Shown here piece by piece: positions 22,028 to 34,637 of a stretch of DNA of 64,000 bases. The DNA comes from Emydura subglobosa (lineage: Eukaryota > Chordata > Testudines > Chelidae). Made by a program: the position numbers and the translations under genes. Under the pieces are notes generated by a model. It was not told the origin of the DNA, ran no database searches, and saw nothing but the letters and a program-made list of their open reading frames with translations. Position 1 is the stretch's first letter, and every line of letters begins with the position of its first letter. Where the stretch lies: positions 21,183,534-21,247,533 of the forward strand of contig ML679989.1 in assembly GCA_007922225.1 (NCBI GenBank), in the 5' to 3' direction.

Positions 22028-23777
22028 GGCAGTGCTGTGCTGATGCTAGGAGGCTTGAGAGGAGAGATTACTTAAAATAGCTGCCACCACCTGGTGTTTT
22101 TCATTTTAAGGATTTGCAAATCGGAGATCTGATTTGCTGGAATACGAATGAGAAATTGTGACACTGATGTACAAATGAAATCCAGAGCAAATATTACTCA
22201 CAGCTATATTTTAAAAAATTGATAAATATAGAAAGAGTTTCTTCTATCCTTCTTAAAAGCAAGTTTTTAAAAGTAGTCAAGTTTTTGATATACAAGATCT
22301 TGCCTAGCAGCCTTTATCTAAAAGGGAATTTCTAGGAATTCCCGATAAAGAAGTTGTTTGAACAACTAATTTGTGCAATTAGTGCACAAATGCTTGTTTC
22401 TCACGCACAGCTTTCTACAGAGGGTGGAGTCTACAGTGTATCATACGCTTCTGGAATTCATAAGATACAAATTGAAGAAACACACCAGGAGCTAAAATGA
22501 GTTTCTGAGAATAAAAACAGCTGGTAAAGAAACAAAAGCCAAAAATTCTTCCTGGCTGCCTGCTTGCCTTTTTAAAAAAATTAACTTAAAACAAAATGAA
22601 AAAAATCTGCTTGGAACCCAACTCGTCTCTAACTAAAAATGTGGTGTCTAGCCTAAAAACAGAGGCTGCTGGACATCATGCCAATATGAACAGGATTCCC
22701 ATGGACCTGGTGTTTCTCAAGCCCTTAATGTGGTTCAACTCAGGCAAGTGGTTTTAGGATTCCCAGTTAAAAATCTGCAATCTACATCTGCAATTCATTG
22801 GAGTTTCTTAATTTTTTTTTATTTCTTCAACCAACGCCAAATCATTTTCTGAGCCCATGCAATCCGGTAATAATCAGTTACTCATCCTGCAGGAGTCCCC
22901 ATTTCCACTTCCTAAGAAGAGCTCCCTTGGCACTGGTTGTCAAGACGTGCATTTCATCAGCACTGGTTTGCCAGAATCAAACACTACCTGATAAAAGTAA
23001 TGAAAATGCTTGGCAATCTAGCATACATAATTATGAGACATGGTCTGGGAAAGACAGGGACAGAAATTTTAGCTTGGTGTAGTACGAATCATCTCTCCAA
23101 TTTCCTACGAGATTCTAGTCACATTATGTTTAGAGGGGGTTCTTATGTTAACAAGGTTATATAATTATCTGCTTCAAAGAGAGGTGGCTTAGAGCAAATT
23201 ATTTTTAGTTTTATTTCAAAGGAGATGTGGAATTTTCATCTAGCTGCTGGGAAGAAATTGCTGTGTTTGAAGCAGCAATGGGAATAAACTTTCAGTTAAA
23301 TGTACCAGTAATCAGGCACTCAGTTGTCAGCATTACTTGTCACTACACATCTAATCTGCTGGATGCAGTGCTAAGAATTTGTGCCAGTTTTGCTTATAAA
23401 TCTCAAAAATTATTTTGTGGGAGCAGGATAAGGTTTACTATTCTTTAGTTCTCATAAAACACATTACACGATCAAAGTGGTGTAGCAAACAGAACCTTCA
23501 CATCATTCCTATGAGGCAGGTAAATAATCATTCATGTCCCCGTGTTAACCATTCCAATCTTCCATTGTAATGGAAACCAAAGTTGTAACATTGTGAGAGT
23601 TAGAGGTATCCATTGCAAACTGTATATCTAAAAACAGAAGTCCCCCTAACACATTTAAAAGAGATACCTACACTGATTGGAGGATTAACCTTAATTTTTT
23701 AGGCATTTTTATGGTGCTTATCCCCTGAGCATCTACGTGACACAGAAGGAAACCCTGTTGTGTGGTATATAATGTGT
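22028..23777. other. no gene seen
   Basis: AT-rich DNA with no recognisable coding or repeat family. Frames are below 95 codons without domains. Confidence 0.45.
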
Positions 23778-23785
23778 CTTTACTG

Positions 23786-24189
23786 TAGGGCTCGACAAAC
23801 CCCGGGTGCCAAGTCGCCATGCTGCCTAGGAATTTAATTCTGGCACCTAGTATTTCTTCCAGTGAAAGACTGGGGCCCAGGGGGAGTGGCCGCCACGCTC
23901 CGGCCAGGGCACTACTGCGTCCATGTGGCGGGAGCGGGAAGCGCTGTGGCTGCCACGCTCCGGCCAGGGCGTCCCACCTCTGGGCCCACGTTGTAGGAGA
24001 GGGGCGGGCCCAGGAGGGGAGAGCAGCTGCTGCTCTCCAGCCAGGGCGCCACTGTGTCCATGTGGCGGAGCCAGGAGGGGAGAGCGGCTGCTGCTCTCCG
24101 GCCAGGGCGCCCCGCTGCTGGGCCCATGTTGTCTGGCTCCTTAATTTCTGGGCTGGCTCCTAGCTACAAAGCAAATTTGTTGAGCCCTG
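23786..24189. mobile_element. non-autonomous hAT element with perfect 8-bp TSD
   Basis: Bounded by CTTTACTG at 23778-23785 and 24190-24197, an exact 8-bp duplication as hAT transposases make. Ends are TAGGGCTCGACAAA and TTTGTTGAGCCCTG, nearly perfect inverted repeats. The interior is very GC-rich and built of about four imperfect repeats around the phrase CTCCGGCCAGGGC. It has no transposase and would need one supplied in trans. Open frames in the GC-rich part are compositional accidents. Confidence 0.9.
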
Positions 24190-24197
24190 CTTTACTG

Positions 24198-24739
24198 CGC
24201 TGTCCATCCTGTGTAGAAGGCAAGTTCCTTAGGGAACAGACCATGTCTTCCTAGATATTTTGTCTAGTTCCAAGTACACTGCTCTGGTTAAATAAATTGT
24301 CATAAGACTCATAACTAAAATACATTTGGGTAGGAGGTGAGAAGAGTCCCAGTAGTCAGAAAGATCAAGCTAAAGGAGACATTCCCTCCCCTTTGTCCCA
24401 GTTTAGACCAAGTTGTACCTTTATGGGAATTTTTTTAATTTCCTTATATTGCTTTGCTGCCATCACTCTTGACTTCCCTAGTAAGCGTCACTGTCCCATC
24501 ACACGATATAATCTCAACATGAATTCCACCATTGGGGCACTGTAAGATTTACAGGGCACTGATTGTGTTTTCTTATATATCTGTATAGCACTTAACCTAT
24601 TTAGAGCTCTTCCATAATATACTGTCTGAGAATGGAGTATCTAGATACCTCTCATGTCCTTGACCCGTGTCAATCTAATATTGGCATAGAGGCTGCACTG
24701 CTTGTGCTGGCAAATGATTTTCTACTGATGATGGAGAAA
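24198..24739. other. no gene seen
   Basis: No recognisable feature between the hAT element and the L2-like LINE. Confidence 0.4.
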
Positions 24740-25554
24740 GATAAGTGTCCTTTCGAGCATCATTACATTTATCAGCTGCCTTTGATGCCACCAGTCATGA
24801 AGTGTTGCTGACTCACCTATGAACCTTGGTGGGAGTGGATCGCACTTCCCTCAAGTGTCTTGGTTCTTTCCTCTTGGACAAATTGCAATGGGTAGCTGTG
24901 AGCATCTGCTCCTTTTCCGGAAGGGCTCTCCAGTCCAATGTACTATTCTGTCACTTCACGGGATGCAGTGATTTCTGTGGGATGATGGCACCTAACTGTA
25001 TGTCTCTGATTCTGCACCTTGGACAACACTGCAGTTCAGCACTTCCACCAATGTCTAGTTAAGACTGAGGCATGATTGAGAGCAAGCTGGCTGAAGCTCA
25101 ACTCAGCAAGATTGAGGTGATGATAGGTTGGAGGAAACAGCCAGAGGAGATGGTGGAGGTAACATCAGCCCCTTTAACTGAGCCACAATTTCTCCATGGG
25201 TCACAAAAATTCTCAATTTAGGGATGATTTTAAATGGAACTAGTCAGGAATTTTTAGTCTGAATGATTTTCCAATAGAAAATGCAGTTTATACAAAATTT
25301 TGCCAAAAAATGTTGATGCACCCATCCTCTCTGGCTAGATTACACCTACCTTGTTGCACCCAGAGTTATATAATTCCTCTGATGCGTCACGTAGCTCAAT
25401 CAGTGGCATCCATATTGCAGTGTGGGAGATGTAGTCCTCCAGAAAGGCCAGCCCATGGAAGAGAATGGGGGAGACAATGGGCTTTATAATGGGTCAGTGG
25501 GGGCTCAAACTACACCTCCCATATGGTAAGAGAAAAGCAGTTTAATGCTGATTT

Positions 25555-25800
25555 GCTCTGAAACAAAGAATTTTTGATCAATTCAACAAAACAAAACATT
25601 TTGATTTTTGGAATGTCAAAATGTTTCATTTCAATCGAAAATGTTGAAATGAAACATTTTGATATTTCTGAATCAAAAACTTTTCAAATTTCTGTTCTGT
25701 GAAAGATCTCAAAATTTCAACTTTTCATCCTATTTCAGGACACACACAAATGTTGAAATGTCAGAAATTCCCACGGAATGGAAATTCCAAATTCTGCTCC
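25555..25800. repeat. AT-rich imperfect palindromes (fold-back)
   Basis: Repeated and inverted short words such as CAAAACATTTTGATTT, AAATGTTTCATTTC and GAAATGAAACATTTTGA pair with each other. It resembles a degraded fold-back DNA element inside the L2-like LINE. No edges could be fixed. Confidence 0.45.
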
Positions 25801-25813
25801 GCTCTAATTTAAA

Positions 25814-26084
25814 ATAAGAACATAAGAACAGCCATAATGGGTCAGACCAATGGTCCATCTAGCCCAGTGTCCTGTCTTCCAACAGAGGCCAGTGCCAGGT
25901 TTTTCAGAGGGAATGAACAGGGTAGTTTCAAGTGATCCATTCCCTGTTGTCCAGTCCCAGCTTCTGGCAGTCAGAAGATTGGGGCACCCAGAGCACAGGG
26001 TTGTGTCCCTGCCCATCATGGCTAATAGCCATTGATGGATCCATGAACTTACCTAATTATTTTTTCTGAACCCAGTTATAAAAT
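25814..26084 (-). mobile_element. older-family CR1 3' end (ATAAGAAC tail)
   Basis: Starts with two ATAAGAAC units (TTCTTATG tail on the minus strand), then GGGTCAGACCAATGGTCCAT. The same segment, inverted, ends the old CR1 at 34570-34628. It is 3' UTR only, so no coding. It interrupts the L2-like LINE. Confidence 0.85.
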
Positions 26085-26870
26085 CCAATTGCTGTTAGAT
26101 GATCATATTACAGCAGTAACCATGACAGGTTTTTCCATCCATTTCTGACTAGGAGAATGCGACCTTTTCTTTTGTAGATCTCCCTTGATGCTGTTCCCCA
26201 TATCATAGTCACTTCAAGATTATGTGGTGCACTACTGCAATGCACTCTATAAAGCGCTACATTGTAAAACTATTGGGAGATTGAAGCTGGTGCAGACTGC
26301 AGCATCTCGCTTATGGTGCAGGACATACCACGGAGAGTATATGGCACAGTGCACTGCCTGCTATTGGTCTCCAGGTGAAGTTTAAGGTGTTGGTTATGAC
26401 TTATAAAACTGTAAATTGCCTAGAACTCATCTTCCTGAGGGATCATTTGCCTCCCAGCATATTGCCACAGCTGCAGTCTGCAGAGATGGTCAAATTGGAT
26501 CCTCTTATTATAGAAGATGATGGCAGGGCGCTCTCAGTGAGGGCTCTGAGATTGTGAAATCCTTCCTCCCCTCCATCCCCCGACCCCAACGCATGCACGA
26601 ACACGTGATGACATTCTGGGCATGATGCAAAAGCTATTTATTCGACAGGGTTTGGGTGGTAAGATTCAAATAAAAGGTATAATCCAAGAGGATTAAAAGG
26701 GATGTTTTGTATCTTGAATTATTTGCTGACTGAGTTTAATTTTTTATTTATATATGATTATTTAATGCTACTGGGTGGTTATGTGCATGTAACTCTGAAC
26801 TATTAGGGCACATAGAGCAATTAGTATGATTGCGTTTAAGATTGCTACTTGTCTAGAGCCAAAATAAAAA

Positions 26871-28852
26871 TGCTAGGTACCACAAGGGGGGCAAGTCAAT
26901 ACAGTTGAACTTTGATTCCCAAACTTCATATACCTGAAACCTCATTATTTGAAAGAGTCTCATCCCCTGATGTCAGCTAAGGACATGACTACTTCAGAAC
27001 AGATGGTTTCTTTTCAAAGAGTTAATCACATAGTGTGTCCTGGAAATTATACTTCTGCTTCCAAGTACACAGATGTTAGGTTTTGCCCTAGTGATGCTCC
27101 TAGGATCCACAAGAGTGAAGCACTAGAGACACTCCCTCTTCCAGAAGCCATGCTCTTTGGCTGGCAACCTCTACCTCAGGTCTCATTACCCTCTTTCCTA
27201 CAGAGAAAACAATTGGGAGACTCTGAAGTCTGGACTGAAATTTTTTCCCCAATTATCTAAATATTATGCATCTCCAGAGACCTTCAGATGATTGAGGTTA
27301 CACTGTAGTCATCCTGAAGTTTCAGACAATAGACTAAACAAAGTCATCACAAGAGGATGAGCGAGTTAATAAAAGATTCTCCAAGAATCCAGAGGATAAA
27401 AACAATAAAATGGCAATCACTTTGGTCTGGAATTTAAAATGCTGTTGGTTGAGTTAATCCCATACACAGAGGGAAGGGAGAAATTACTTTATTAAAATAG
27501 GATGTATATTAGTGAAACATGTGCAAGTCATCAGGAAGAGAGTTATCATTTGTGTATTCCCAAACTCTTCAAAGGAGAGATGGGTTAGAACTGGCCTGGG
27601 CCTTTGCAAGCAGATGTCTCCCTAAGGGAGCGTTGAAGATCATAGGCAAGTGCCAGAAGGAGACCGCTTTTGCTTTAAATGGGAAAGGGTTCTCAGCCGT
27701 GCTTGGGAGGAGCTAACATGAAATATGCTGTCATTGCATTTGAGTGCTGCATCCTTAGGACTTTCCTTCAGTAATTTATTTATGTCAGATTCAACATCTT
27801 GTATTTTCTGGATGTTTTCTCTGTTGTATAATCCAAAGTGGTTGCCTTAGTTACTGTCTGACATCTTTGAGTACAGCAATGCCCCTGTCTCATCTACAGG
27901 TAGAAAAAGGTGATTTATGTGACAGATTGTTTATTGGTCACAAAAGAGAGAGACGAGGGGCAAAACTGAGAAGCCAGAAGACATAGCAGATGCAGTTATC
28001 ATTAGGTACCACCACAGACTTAACTGACTTCCAGCTTGTTTAGTATCTCTCAAAGATCATAACAGCATCTACTCAATGTTTCAAGAAGGGAGGAATTTTA
28101 ACCAGAAGAATGACACGTGAGCATGTCCCAGTGCACCCTCTTATTCACATATCAGAAACCTCAGCTATTCAAAAATAAATCTGGCTTTAAGTTGGGAAAG
28201 CATGACCATCAAATAAAATGCATGATCAGTCAGAAGCACAGGAGGAGGTTAATCAATTTTCCTTTGGCTGGATCAGTGAAAACTTCATTACTGCAAACAT
28301 GCACTTACATTCTGGGCTCAAGTTTGATGGCTTGTGCCTCTAGCATGGGTGTATCTTAGTTAACACGGACCACGTTAGAGCTTTGGGGACTGCTCATTTT
28401 CCACATCAGAATGTAGCAGACATGAGGCCTTGAAAGCCTTCCAACTGACTAATGGGTTGCGTGAGCTAGTGCACTATATTCAAAAGGTAGGCATACCCCA
28501 GGCTAGTCCTTTCCTCACTAGGGCTACCAGAGAGAGCACATTACTAAACAGAAACCCACAAGCCCTTTACAGAGTGACAATGATGGATTCCCTATGATGG
28601 ATGTTATTGTGACATGGGATTTTTGGGGCAATAGAATCAAAGTCTATAGCTGGCAATAATTATGGGTAATTCTAAAGACTTATGTTTCTGGCTTGACAGG
28701 GTGGATAACCTGTTTCTATTTCACAGAAAGCTACAATGTTCAAGGGACCTTTGGGGAGAAAAATTGAAGGCTCCTATTTCTCTGTCTAGGTCATGTGACA
28801 CAACTGATTTCCTAATGATACATCTGTTTTGGATTAGGAGCTCCTGTCGAGC
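26871..28852. other. no gene seen
   Basis: Open frames at 26949-27260 and elsewhere show no conserved features. No repeat was assigned. Confidence 0.45.
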
Positions 28853-28950
28853 GCTGTCTACACCAGAAGTTTGGTCAGTATAACTGTTGATCAGGGGCGT
28901 GGAAAATCTGAGCGATGTAGTTATACCAACATAAGTCTGTAGTGTAGACC
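28853..28950. mobile_element. short fold-back DNA transposon
   Basis: The left arm GCTGTCTACACCAGAAGTTT then GGTCAGTATAACT pairs with the right arm AGTTATACCAACATAAGTCT then GTAGTGTAGACC around a central TTGATCAGGGGCG...CTGAGCGATG loop. The 98-base unit is a hairpin nearly end to end. The GTCTACAC end word is shared with the other fold-back copies here. Confidence 0.8.
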
Positions 28951-31254
28951 AAGTTTTATTTGCATAGGTTTTTAAAAAATCATTGCACTCTAAGGCATTA
29001 GTGCTTACAAAACTTGGATAAAATTGTGCATATTTTTAGAGCACAGGAGATGGAATTCATTCTGGATCTTTTTCTACGTAGTTTTAGTTTTGGTTTATGA
29101 TTGCTTTTAAGTGCTATATTGCGTTCATATTACTCTAGCAGCCAAGAATGGTGAGGTATGAAAGGGGAAAAATGCACTACTAAAAATAAATCTCTAATAA
29201 GGCATGTCTTCATGATGGTTAGTTTATTAGAATTATTCTGTTCCCGTTGGTTATGTAACCTTCTTGTTGTTTATGTGTATAGTGGATTTTGATGAGATTT
29301 ATTCTTCCTGGAGTACTTCAAGCTCTTTACCTTTTTAGCAAGTCATCTACTCCTGCTTTCTTTGTCCAAAATATCTTCTGTTTCATATTAGATCACATCA
29401 CATGGGAATAATTATTACTGAGAGAAGGGAAAATTTTGTTTGTTGGATGTCAGACAAGCCTGTTGTCAGTTTTTAACTTCAGATTCTTTATTCATTGTGA
29501 AAAACTTCCTCTGCCTGTAGAAAAAGTGTTCAAAATAGTTGAGACATTTCAGAAGGCACTAATGAAAATGTTCGATTTTTGTCTTAATACTCAGCCTGAT
29601 GATTGCTTTTAACTACTAATTGGTTATTATTTACCTTTCCCTGGTGTTTGCTCAATATGCTGTTTGGGTGGATGGCTGCTTTTATGTTAAAAAGTATAGC
29701 AGTGTTCAAGAGAACATTTGCCAGACTGGGTATAGAGTGACTTCTCTGGTGAACCAGGCCACCACCTACATCAGAGTATGTTCAACTTCAGTGGAGTGCT
29801 GCAGCATTGTCCACTGAATGGATGATTGCTTCTGGGAAGCAGAATGATTTGGAGACGTGATTGGTTCTTTGTTTATAGAACTAATTTCAGTACCTACCTA
29901 AAAATTCTGGTTTAGTGTTTCATTTATCACTGAATCTTTTGTATTGATGACTCAAGGTTCAAATGAGAGGTCTTCTGAGTGTTTCTGGACGATGTTAATT
30001 ATGTAAGAACACTGTCCAAAGTACATTGAGTATAAGAAAGCGCATTTAAAAAAAATCTTGTTTCTTATACGATATACATGAAATATAGCTGAGGACAGAG
30101 ATTGTCAAATATCACTGTTCTTGTAACAATAATCATGGAAAATTGTAGATGTGAAAAATGATCCTTGCCTCTACACTTGTCATTTAATTTCTGATTTCTG
30201 TGACCCCAGCATCATTTTCATACTAGTCTGAATCAGTTTTGTGCTTGAAATCTGCATTGGTCTGTGGAAGGTATATTTGGACAATGTGAAAAGAAAATTG
30301 AACTTTTTGTATTTATATTACAGAAAAATATCTCTTTGTACAGAAAATTCAGCAAAGTTATGTGATGACCGCTCCTTCTCCCATCTCCCGCATGTCCGGC
30401 TCCCATGATTCAGAGCTGATTAGGTGGTTCAATGACAATTTCCTGAATTTGGGATAAGGAAGCGCAATTCATTATATCTATGAATGAAGTCATTGGCCCT
30501 GAAAAGGCTGTAGTTGGATCAGAATACAGCTGCTTGCCTTCTAACCCTGGCAGGCCATTGAAAGCATATGACCCCAGTGCTACATTCTTTGGATCGTTTG
30601 CACTGGAAAATAAGCACAGCCTCCCTCTATTCAAGCGTGACAGTTCACAACAACTATTTTTCATTGGAACTATGAAACTCTTAGCCCCGAAGGTGTGACT
30701 CATGAGTGTGAGGGAGAGAGGATTCCTGGACCATGCTGGAATGAGAATGAATCCTGCCTTCCTCAGAACAAGATGCAAAGCTCACGTATCTGATTTACAA
30801 TAGTAAAGGAAGGGGAGTGTGGCGGAGAAATTAAGATATATGATACTTGTAAAAAACAGATAGTGAAGGAAAGATCGCATGATAGCAGAACTGTGAGAGA
30901 TGGAAGTGCTTTTCTCCTAACAAATACTAGACATTTACTTTTACTAGTTGTCAGTGGGCCAAGTTACCTGAGAATGTGTCTGTTTGCTGCTCGTTTTTAC
31001 AAACTTGGGGCCTACTCATTCAGTCTTTAATCAATGACAGTTTTTCATAAGGGCTCTGGGACAAGGTCAGATGGTTAGATATTTCCTTTATTTATGCTTT
31101 CTGTTCTGTGTGCTTAACATGCCACTACTGTAAAATGGACTCTAGCTTTTTACATGGCAGGTCACTTTTGTGAGGATCAGCTCATAGAGTGAGTGAGCGG
31201 TGCACCTTCTGTAAGTTTCTACAAAGCCTTCTGTATTTGTGTCAATTTTAAATA
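28951..31254. other. no gene supported
   Basis: A 122-codon minus-strand frame (30410-30778) overlaps a 72-codon plus-strand frame (30480-30698). Neither shows a known domain or flanking splice signals that I trust. No repeat was assigned. Confidence 0.4.
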
Positions 31255-31259
31255 GATGT

Positions 31260-32323
31260 TGTGACCCGTCCATGCCTAGGGTAGCCACCTGAAAATGCCA
31301 AGGTCAGGGCAGGCTGTAAAAGGAGAGCAGATTCTCCCAGCACTGGTGGGTGACACTGAAGTCAGACTTCCCAACCAGCCACAAACAGTGCTTCTGATTC
31401 CCCACACTGGTTATCAAGAAGCCAAAATAAAAATATACATAGCCCCCTTTACTGTATTTCAGTCTCTGGCTCCCAATCAGCCACTAGATCCAATAGTGAT
31501 CAGTTATTTAGAACTCTATGCTCTTTACCAAAAAGGTTTCTCCTGACCCCAAAGGGTCAACCACAGTACCAGATCAATATAAGTTTGGATCTTACTCAAA
31601 ATACCACGCTGCCAGCCAATCCTTTAGTAACTAAAACTAAAGGTTTATTATAAAAGGAAAGAAACAAACTATAAGAGAAATGTTAAAGGATTAAAACAAT
31701 CAGATACATACAAATGATTTGAAAGTCCATATATATCAGGTTTCTAGTAGAACTGTGGAGTTTGCAGGCTTGTATAGTCCCTCTGGTGCACATCCAGTAC
31801 CTGGATGGGTCTCAGTCCTTTGTTTCACAGGTTCAGTTCAGTTCAGCTGTAGATGAATTGATCCAGAGGTAGACAAAATGGATGTCATTCAGCTGCCTTT
31901 TATGTCCTTTGACCTTGGCCATGCTGCTTGTGGAATTTTACAGGAATAAAATGGAGTCCAGAATCACATGAGTAAGTCCTGGTGATTCATCAGGTATATC
32001 CCTGGCTTCTCCCCCTGGGCCCCTTGTACCTGTGAATTTCTTAATGGGCCATTAAGCAGGCTAGTGCTGCAGCCATCCTGTCTGGGGTGTTGCCGAGACA
32101 CAGCACAATTTGAAATACAGATATATCAAACATATCCATAAGTTCCATTACACATATAACACATGAACATAAACATCATCATCTTTCTTAGCACATTATA
32201 GCCTTTCTAACAGTACCTGACATGGCATGTGTCACATGAATTATTATGATTTTGACACACTGATGTTAAATAATATAATAAATGTTGCCCCCTCCCTCCC
32301 CCCCAAATCCGGCCAGCGTGACA
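31260..32323 (-). mobile_element. solo LTR, family X copy 2, with 5-bp TSD
   Basis: Bounded by GATGT at 31255-31259 and 32324-32328, a perfect 5-bp duplication, with ends TGTGAC...GTGACA. On the minus strand a TATA-like CATAAAAGG lies at 31896-31904 and a poly(A) signal AATAAA at 31644-31649, so U3, R and U5 run from high to low coordinate. There is no internal coding sequence: this is a single LTR left by recombination between the two LTRs of a provirus or retrotransposon. The 1064-bp length suits an ERV or Gypsy LTR, and the coding family cannot be told. Confidence 0.93.
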
Positions 32324-32328
32324 GATGT

Positions 32329-33429
32329 AATTTCTTTTTATGAGAAGAAAGAAAGGTGCAAAACATAGGGATCTATTGCACCCTCAAATGGGAGAGCACA
32401 TCTTTCTGCTTTGCTCAAGAAGGAAACAATAACCTGATATTTCTGTTTGCATATAGAGCTTTCCCATAATTGGCATCTCCTTCAATCTGCAACATAGAAT
32501 TTGAACCACTGGGGCCAAATACATTTAATATATGCAGTTTGGGATGAATGCAAGTCTGTTTATAATCTGCTGTAATTTGAAATGAACTTTGATTTCTTAC
32601 CATCTGGAAAATGTACATCAGGAAAAACAGATATTTGTTTAGGCAACAGTTTTTTGAGCATTTTGATACTTGCAAAAGTCCTCTGCTTTTTGCAAGAGAT
32701 TTGTATTGTTCCATAAATCTTTAAATTTGGAGAGGAAAATGTATCTCTCTGTTTTTCCATAACTGTTTCATTCTTTCCACAACATGGATGTTCTTTTCTT
32801 TGGGCAGCAGGGGGGAAGAAGTTGACACACTAGCCAGTTTGAAATTTTTTACATTTTTTTAAAGCAGTACAGCCTGCACTAATAAGCATTTCGAACCCTT
32901 CCCTCCAGAGTGCCCTGGGATACCATGTGGCCTCATTAATTTAGCCATTCCAGGAACAGACTGAAAGCTGCTTTTCCATGTGTATTGTTTAAAACTTGGC
33001 TGTGGCGATGAGGCTGAGGCAGGGATGTGGAGGAGGGGAGAGAGCAGGAAAAATGGCTTTAAGGCTAATTTCATAGGCTGCTTTGTTAAAAATATGGACA
33101 TTTTTGTAATTATGTTAGGATCACATCATGTTGACTTTTCTTTGGTAGATTTCTTTTGGGATGTCTTCTGTACACTTGTTGAGTTTAACTTGGATTGAGA
33201 TGAGGAACATTTACTAATTGTAGCATAGCACTATAATCTCTCTCTTGATGACAGACTAAAATAAAAACGTTTACAGCACTTCTGCAATTTTTCCTGCAGC
33301 AGCCCTAGACTGGAAAGGGAAATACTGACTTTTTTGACTGTACATATTTCCTTCTGGACTTCAGTCTGTCTTCAGTAAAAGACACATCTGGGCCGTGTCC
33401 TAGCACAATGCCACTATATACATCCCTGG
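32329..33429. other. no gene seen
   Basis: Small frames only (up to 99 codons) with no domain; no repeat was assigned. Confidence 0.4.
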
Positions 33430-34628
33430 TACATCCTTGAATACTGTGTGCAGTTCTGGTCGTTCCATTTAAAAAAAGATATATTAGAATTAGAAAAGAT
33501 ACAGTGCAGGGCACAAAAATGATTTGAGGTATGGCACAGCTTCCATATGAGCAGAGATTAAAAAGACTGTGGCTGTTCATTTTAGAAACGAGATAACTAA
33601 GAGGGAGCTATGATAGTAAAATCAAGAATGGTGTGGAGAAAGTGACTAGGGAAGTGTTTTTTACCCTTTCACATAGCACAAGAACCAGTCACACAATGAA
33701 ATTAACAGGCAGCAGGTCTAAAACAAACAAAAGGAAGTGCTTCTTAGAATTATAGAATCATAGAATATTCGAGTTGGAGGGGACCTCAGGAGGTATCTAG
33801 TCCAACCCCCTGCTCAAAACAGGACTAACCTCAGCTAAATCATCCCAGCCAGGGCTTTGTCTAGCTGGACCTTAAAAACTTCTAAAGATGGAGGTTCCTC
33901 CACCTCCCTAGGTAACCCATTCCAGTGCTTCACCACCCTCCTAGTGAATTTTGTTCCCCTAATATCCAACCTCGACCTCCCCCACTGCAACTTGAGACCA
34001 TTGCTCCTTGTTCTGTCATCTACTACAATTGAGAACAGCCTAAATCCATCCTCCCTGGAACCCCCTTTCAGGTAGTTAAAGGCTGCTCTCAAATCCCCCC
34101 TCATTCTTCTCTTCTGCAGACTAAACAAGCCTAGGTCTTCAGCCTCTCCTCATAAGTCTTGTGCTCAAGCCCCCTAATCATTTTTGTTGCCCTCCGCTGG
34201 GTTCTCTCCAACTTGTCCACATCCTTTTTGTAGTGGGGGGCCCAAAACTGGACACAATACTTCAAATGAGGCCTCACCAGTGCTGAATAGAGGGGAATAA
34301 TCTTCACACAATATACAGTTAACATGTGGAACTCATTGCCAGGGGATGTTATGAAGGCCAGAAATATAACTGGATTCAAAAAAGAAATAGTTATGTTCAT
34401 GGAGGACAGGTCCTCAAGAACTATTAGCCAAAATGATCAGGGATTCAACCCCATGCTCTGGCTGTCCCTTAGCATCTGACAGCCAAAAGCTGTGACTGGA
34501 TGGATCACTCATAATTGCTCTGTACTGTTCATTCTCTCTGAAGCATCTGCACTGGCCACTATCAGAAGACAGAATACTGGGCTAGATGGACCATTGGTCT
34601 GACCCAGTATGACCGTTTTTATGTGCTC
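33430..34628 (+). mobile_element. old CR1 LINE split by a younger CR1
   Basis: 33430-33745 and 34301-34628 are adjoining halves of one old CR1 3' region. The left half reads RT C-terminus (TGTGTGCAGTTCTGGTC, in the same place as YCVQFW in young copies) up to GGAAGTGCTTCTT. The right half continues CACACAATATACAGTTAAC and ends GGGCTAGATGGACCATTGGT. The tail is degraded. The family is the same as the 3' end at 25814-26084. No open frame. Confidence 0.85.
33746..34300 (-). mobile_element. CR1 LINE fragment F, nested in an older CR1
   Basis: 3' end of the young CR1 family on the minus strand: tail octamers at 33746-33770, 3' UTR, then the RT C-terminus. The frame at 33835-34128 reads the family C-terminus, and 34131-34400 the segment before it, with one break between. 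It is flanked by TCTT at 33742-33745 and 34301-34304, a 4-base duplication, and removing it rejoins the older CR1 exactly. Confidence 0.93.
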
Positions 34629-34637
34629 TGTAGAGGA

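Larger units (their letters stand above)
24740..26870 (+). mobile_element. ancient L2-like LINE
   Basis: Diverged RT wording on the plus strand. Near 24760-24830 it reads like the motif A region (SAAFDATSHEVLLTHL), followed by the domain that normally ends in VPQGSVLGP. At 26240-26550 it reads like the RT C-terminus (HYCNALYKALHCKTIGRLKL, then KFKVLVMTYKTVNCLELIFL and ALSVRALRL). The order and spacing fit L2/CR1-clade elements. Stops and shifts are everywhere. It is split by a CR1 at 25814-26084. The 3' limit is a guess based on loss of recognisable sequence. Confidence 0.6.

Noticed and set aside
23819..24163. 114-codon frame rich in Gly, Arg and Ala
   Set aside because: It is the GC-rich repeat interior of a hAT element, open in several frames at once.
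30410..30778. 122-codon minus-strand frame with an overlapping plus-strand frame, possibly a host exon
   Set aside because: No domain or conserved pattern, and both strands are open, which points to composition rather than coding. No trusted splice sites at the edges.
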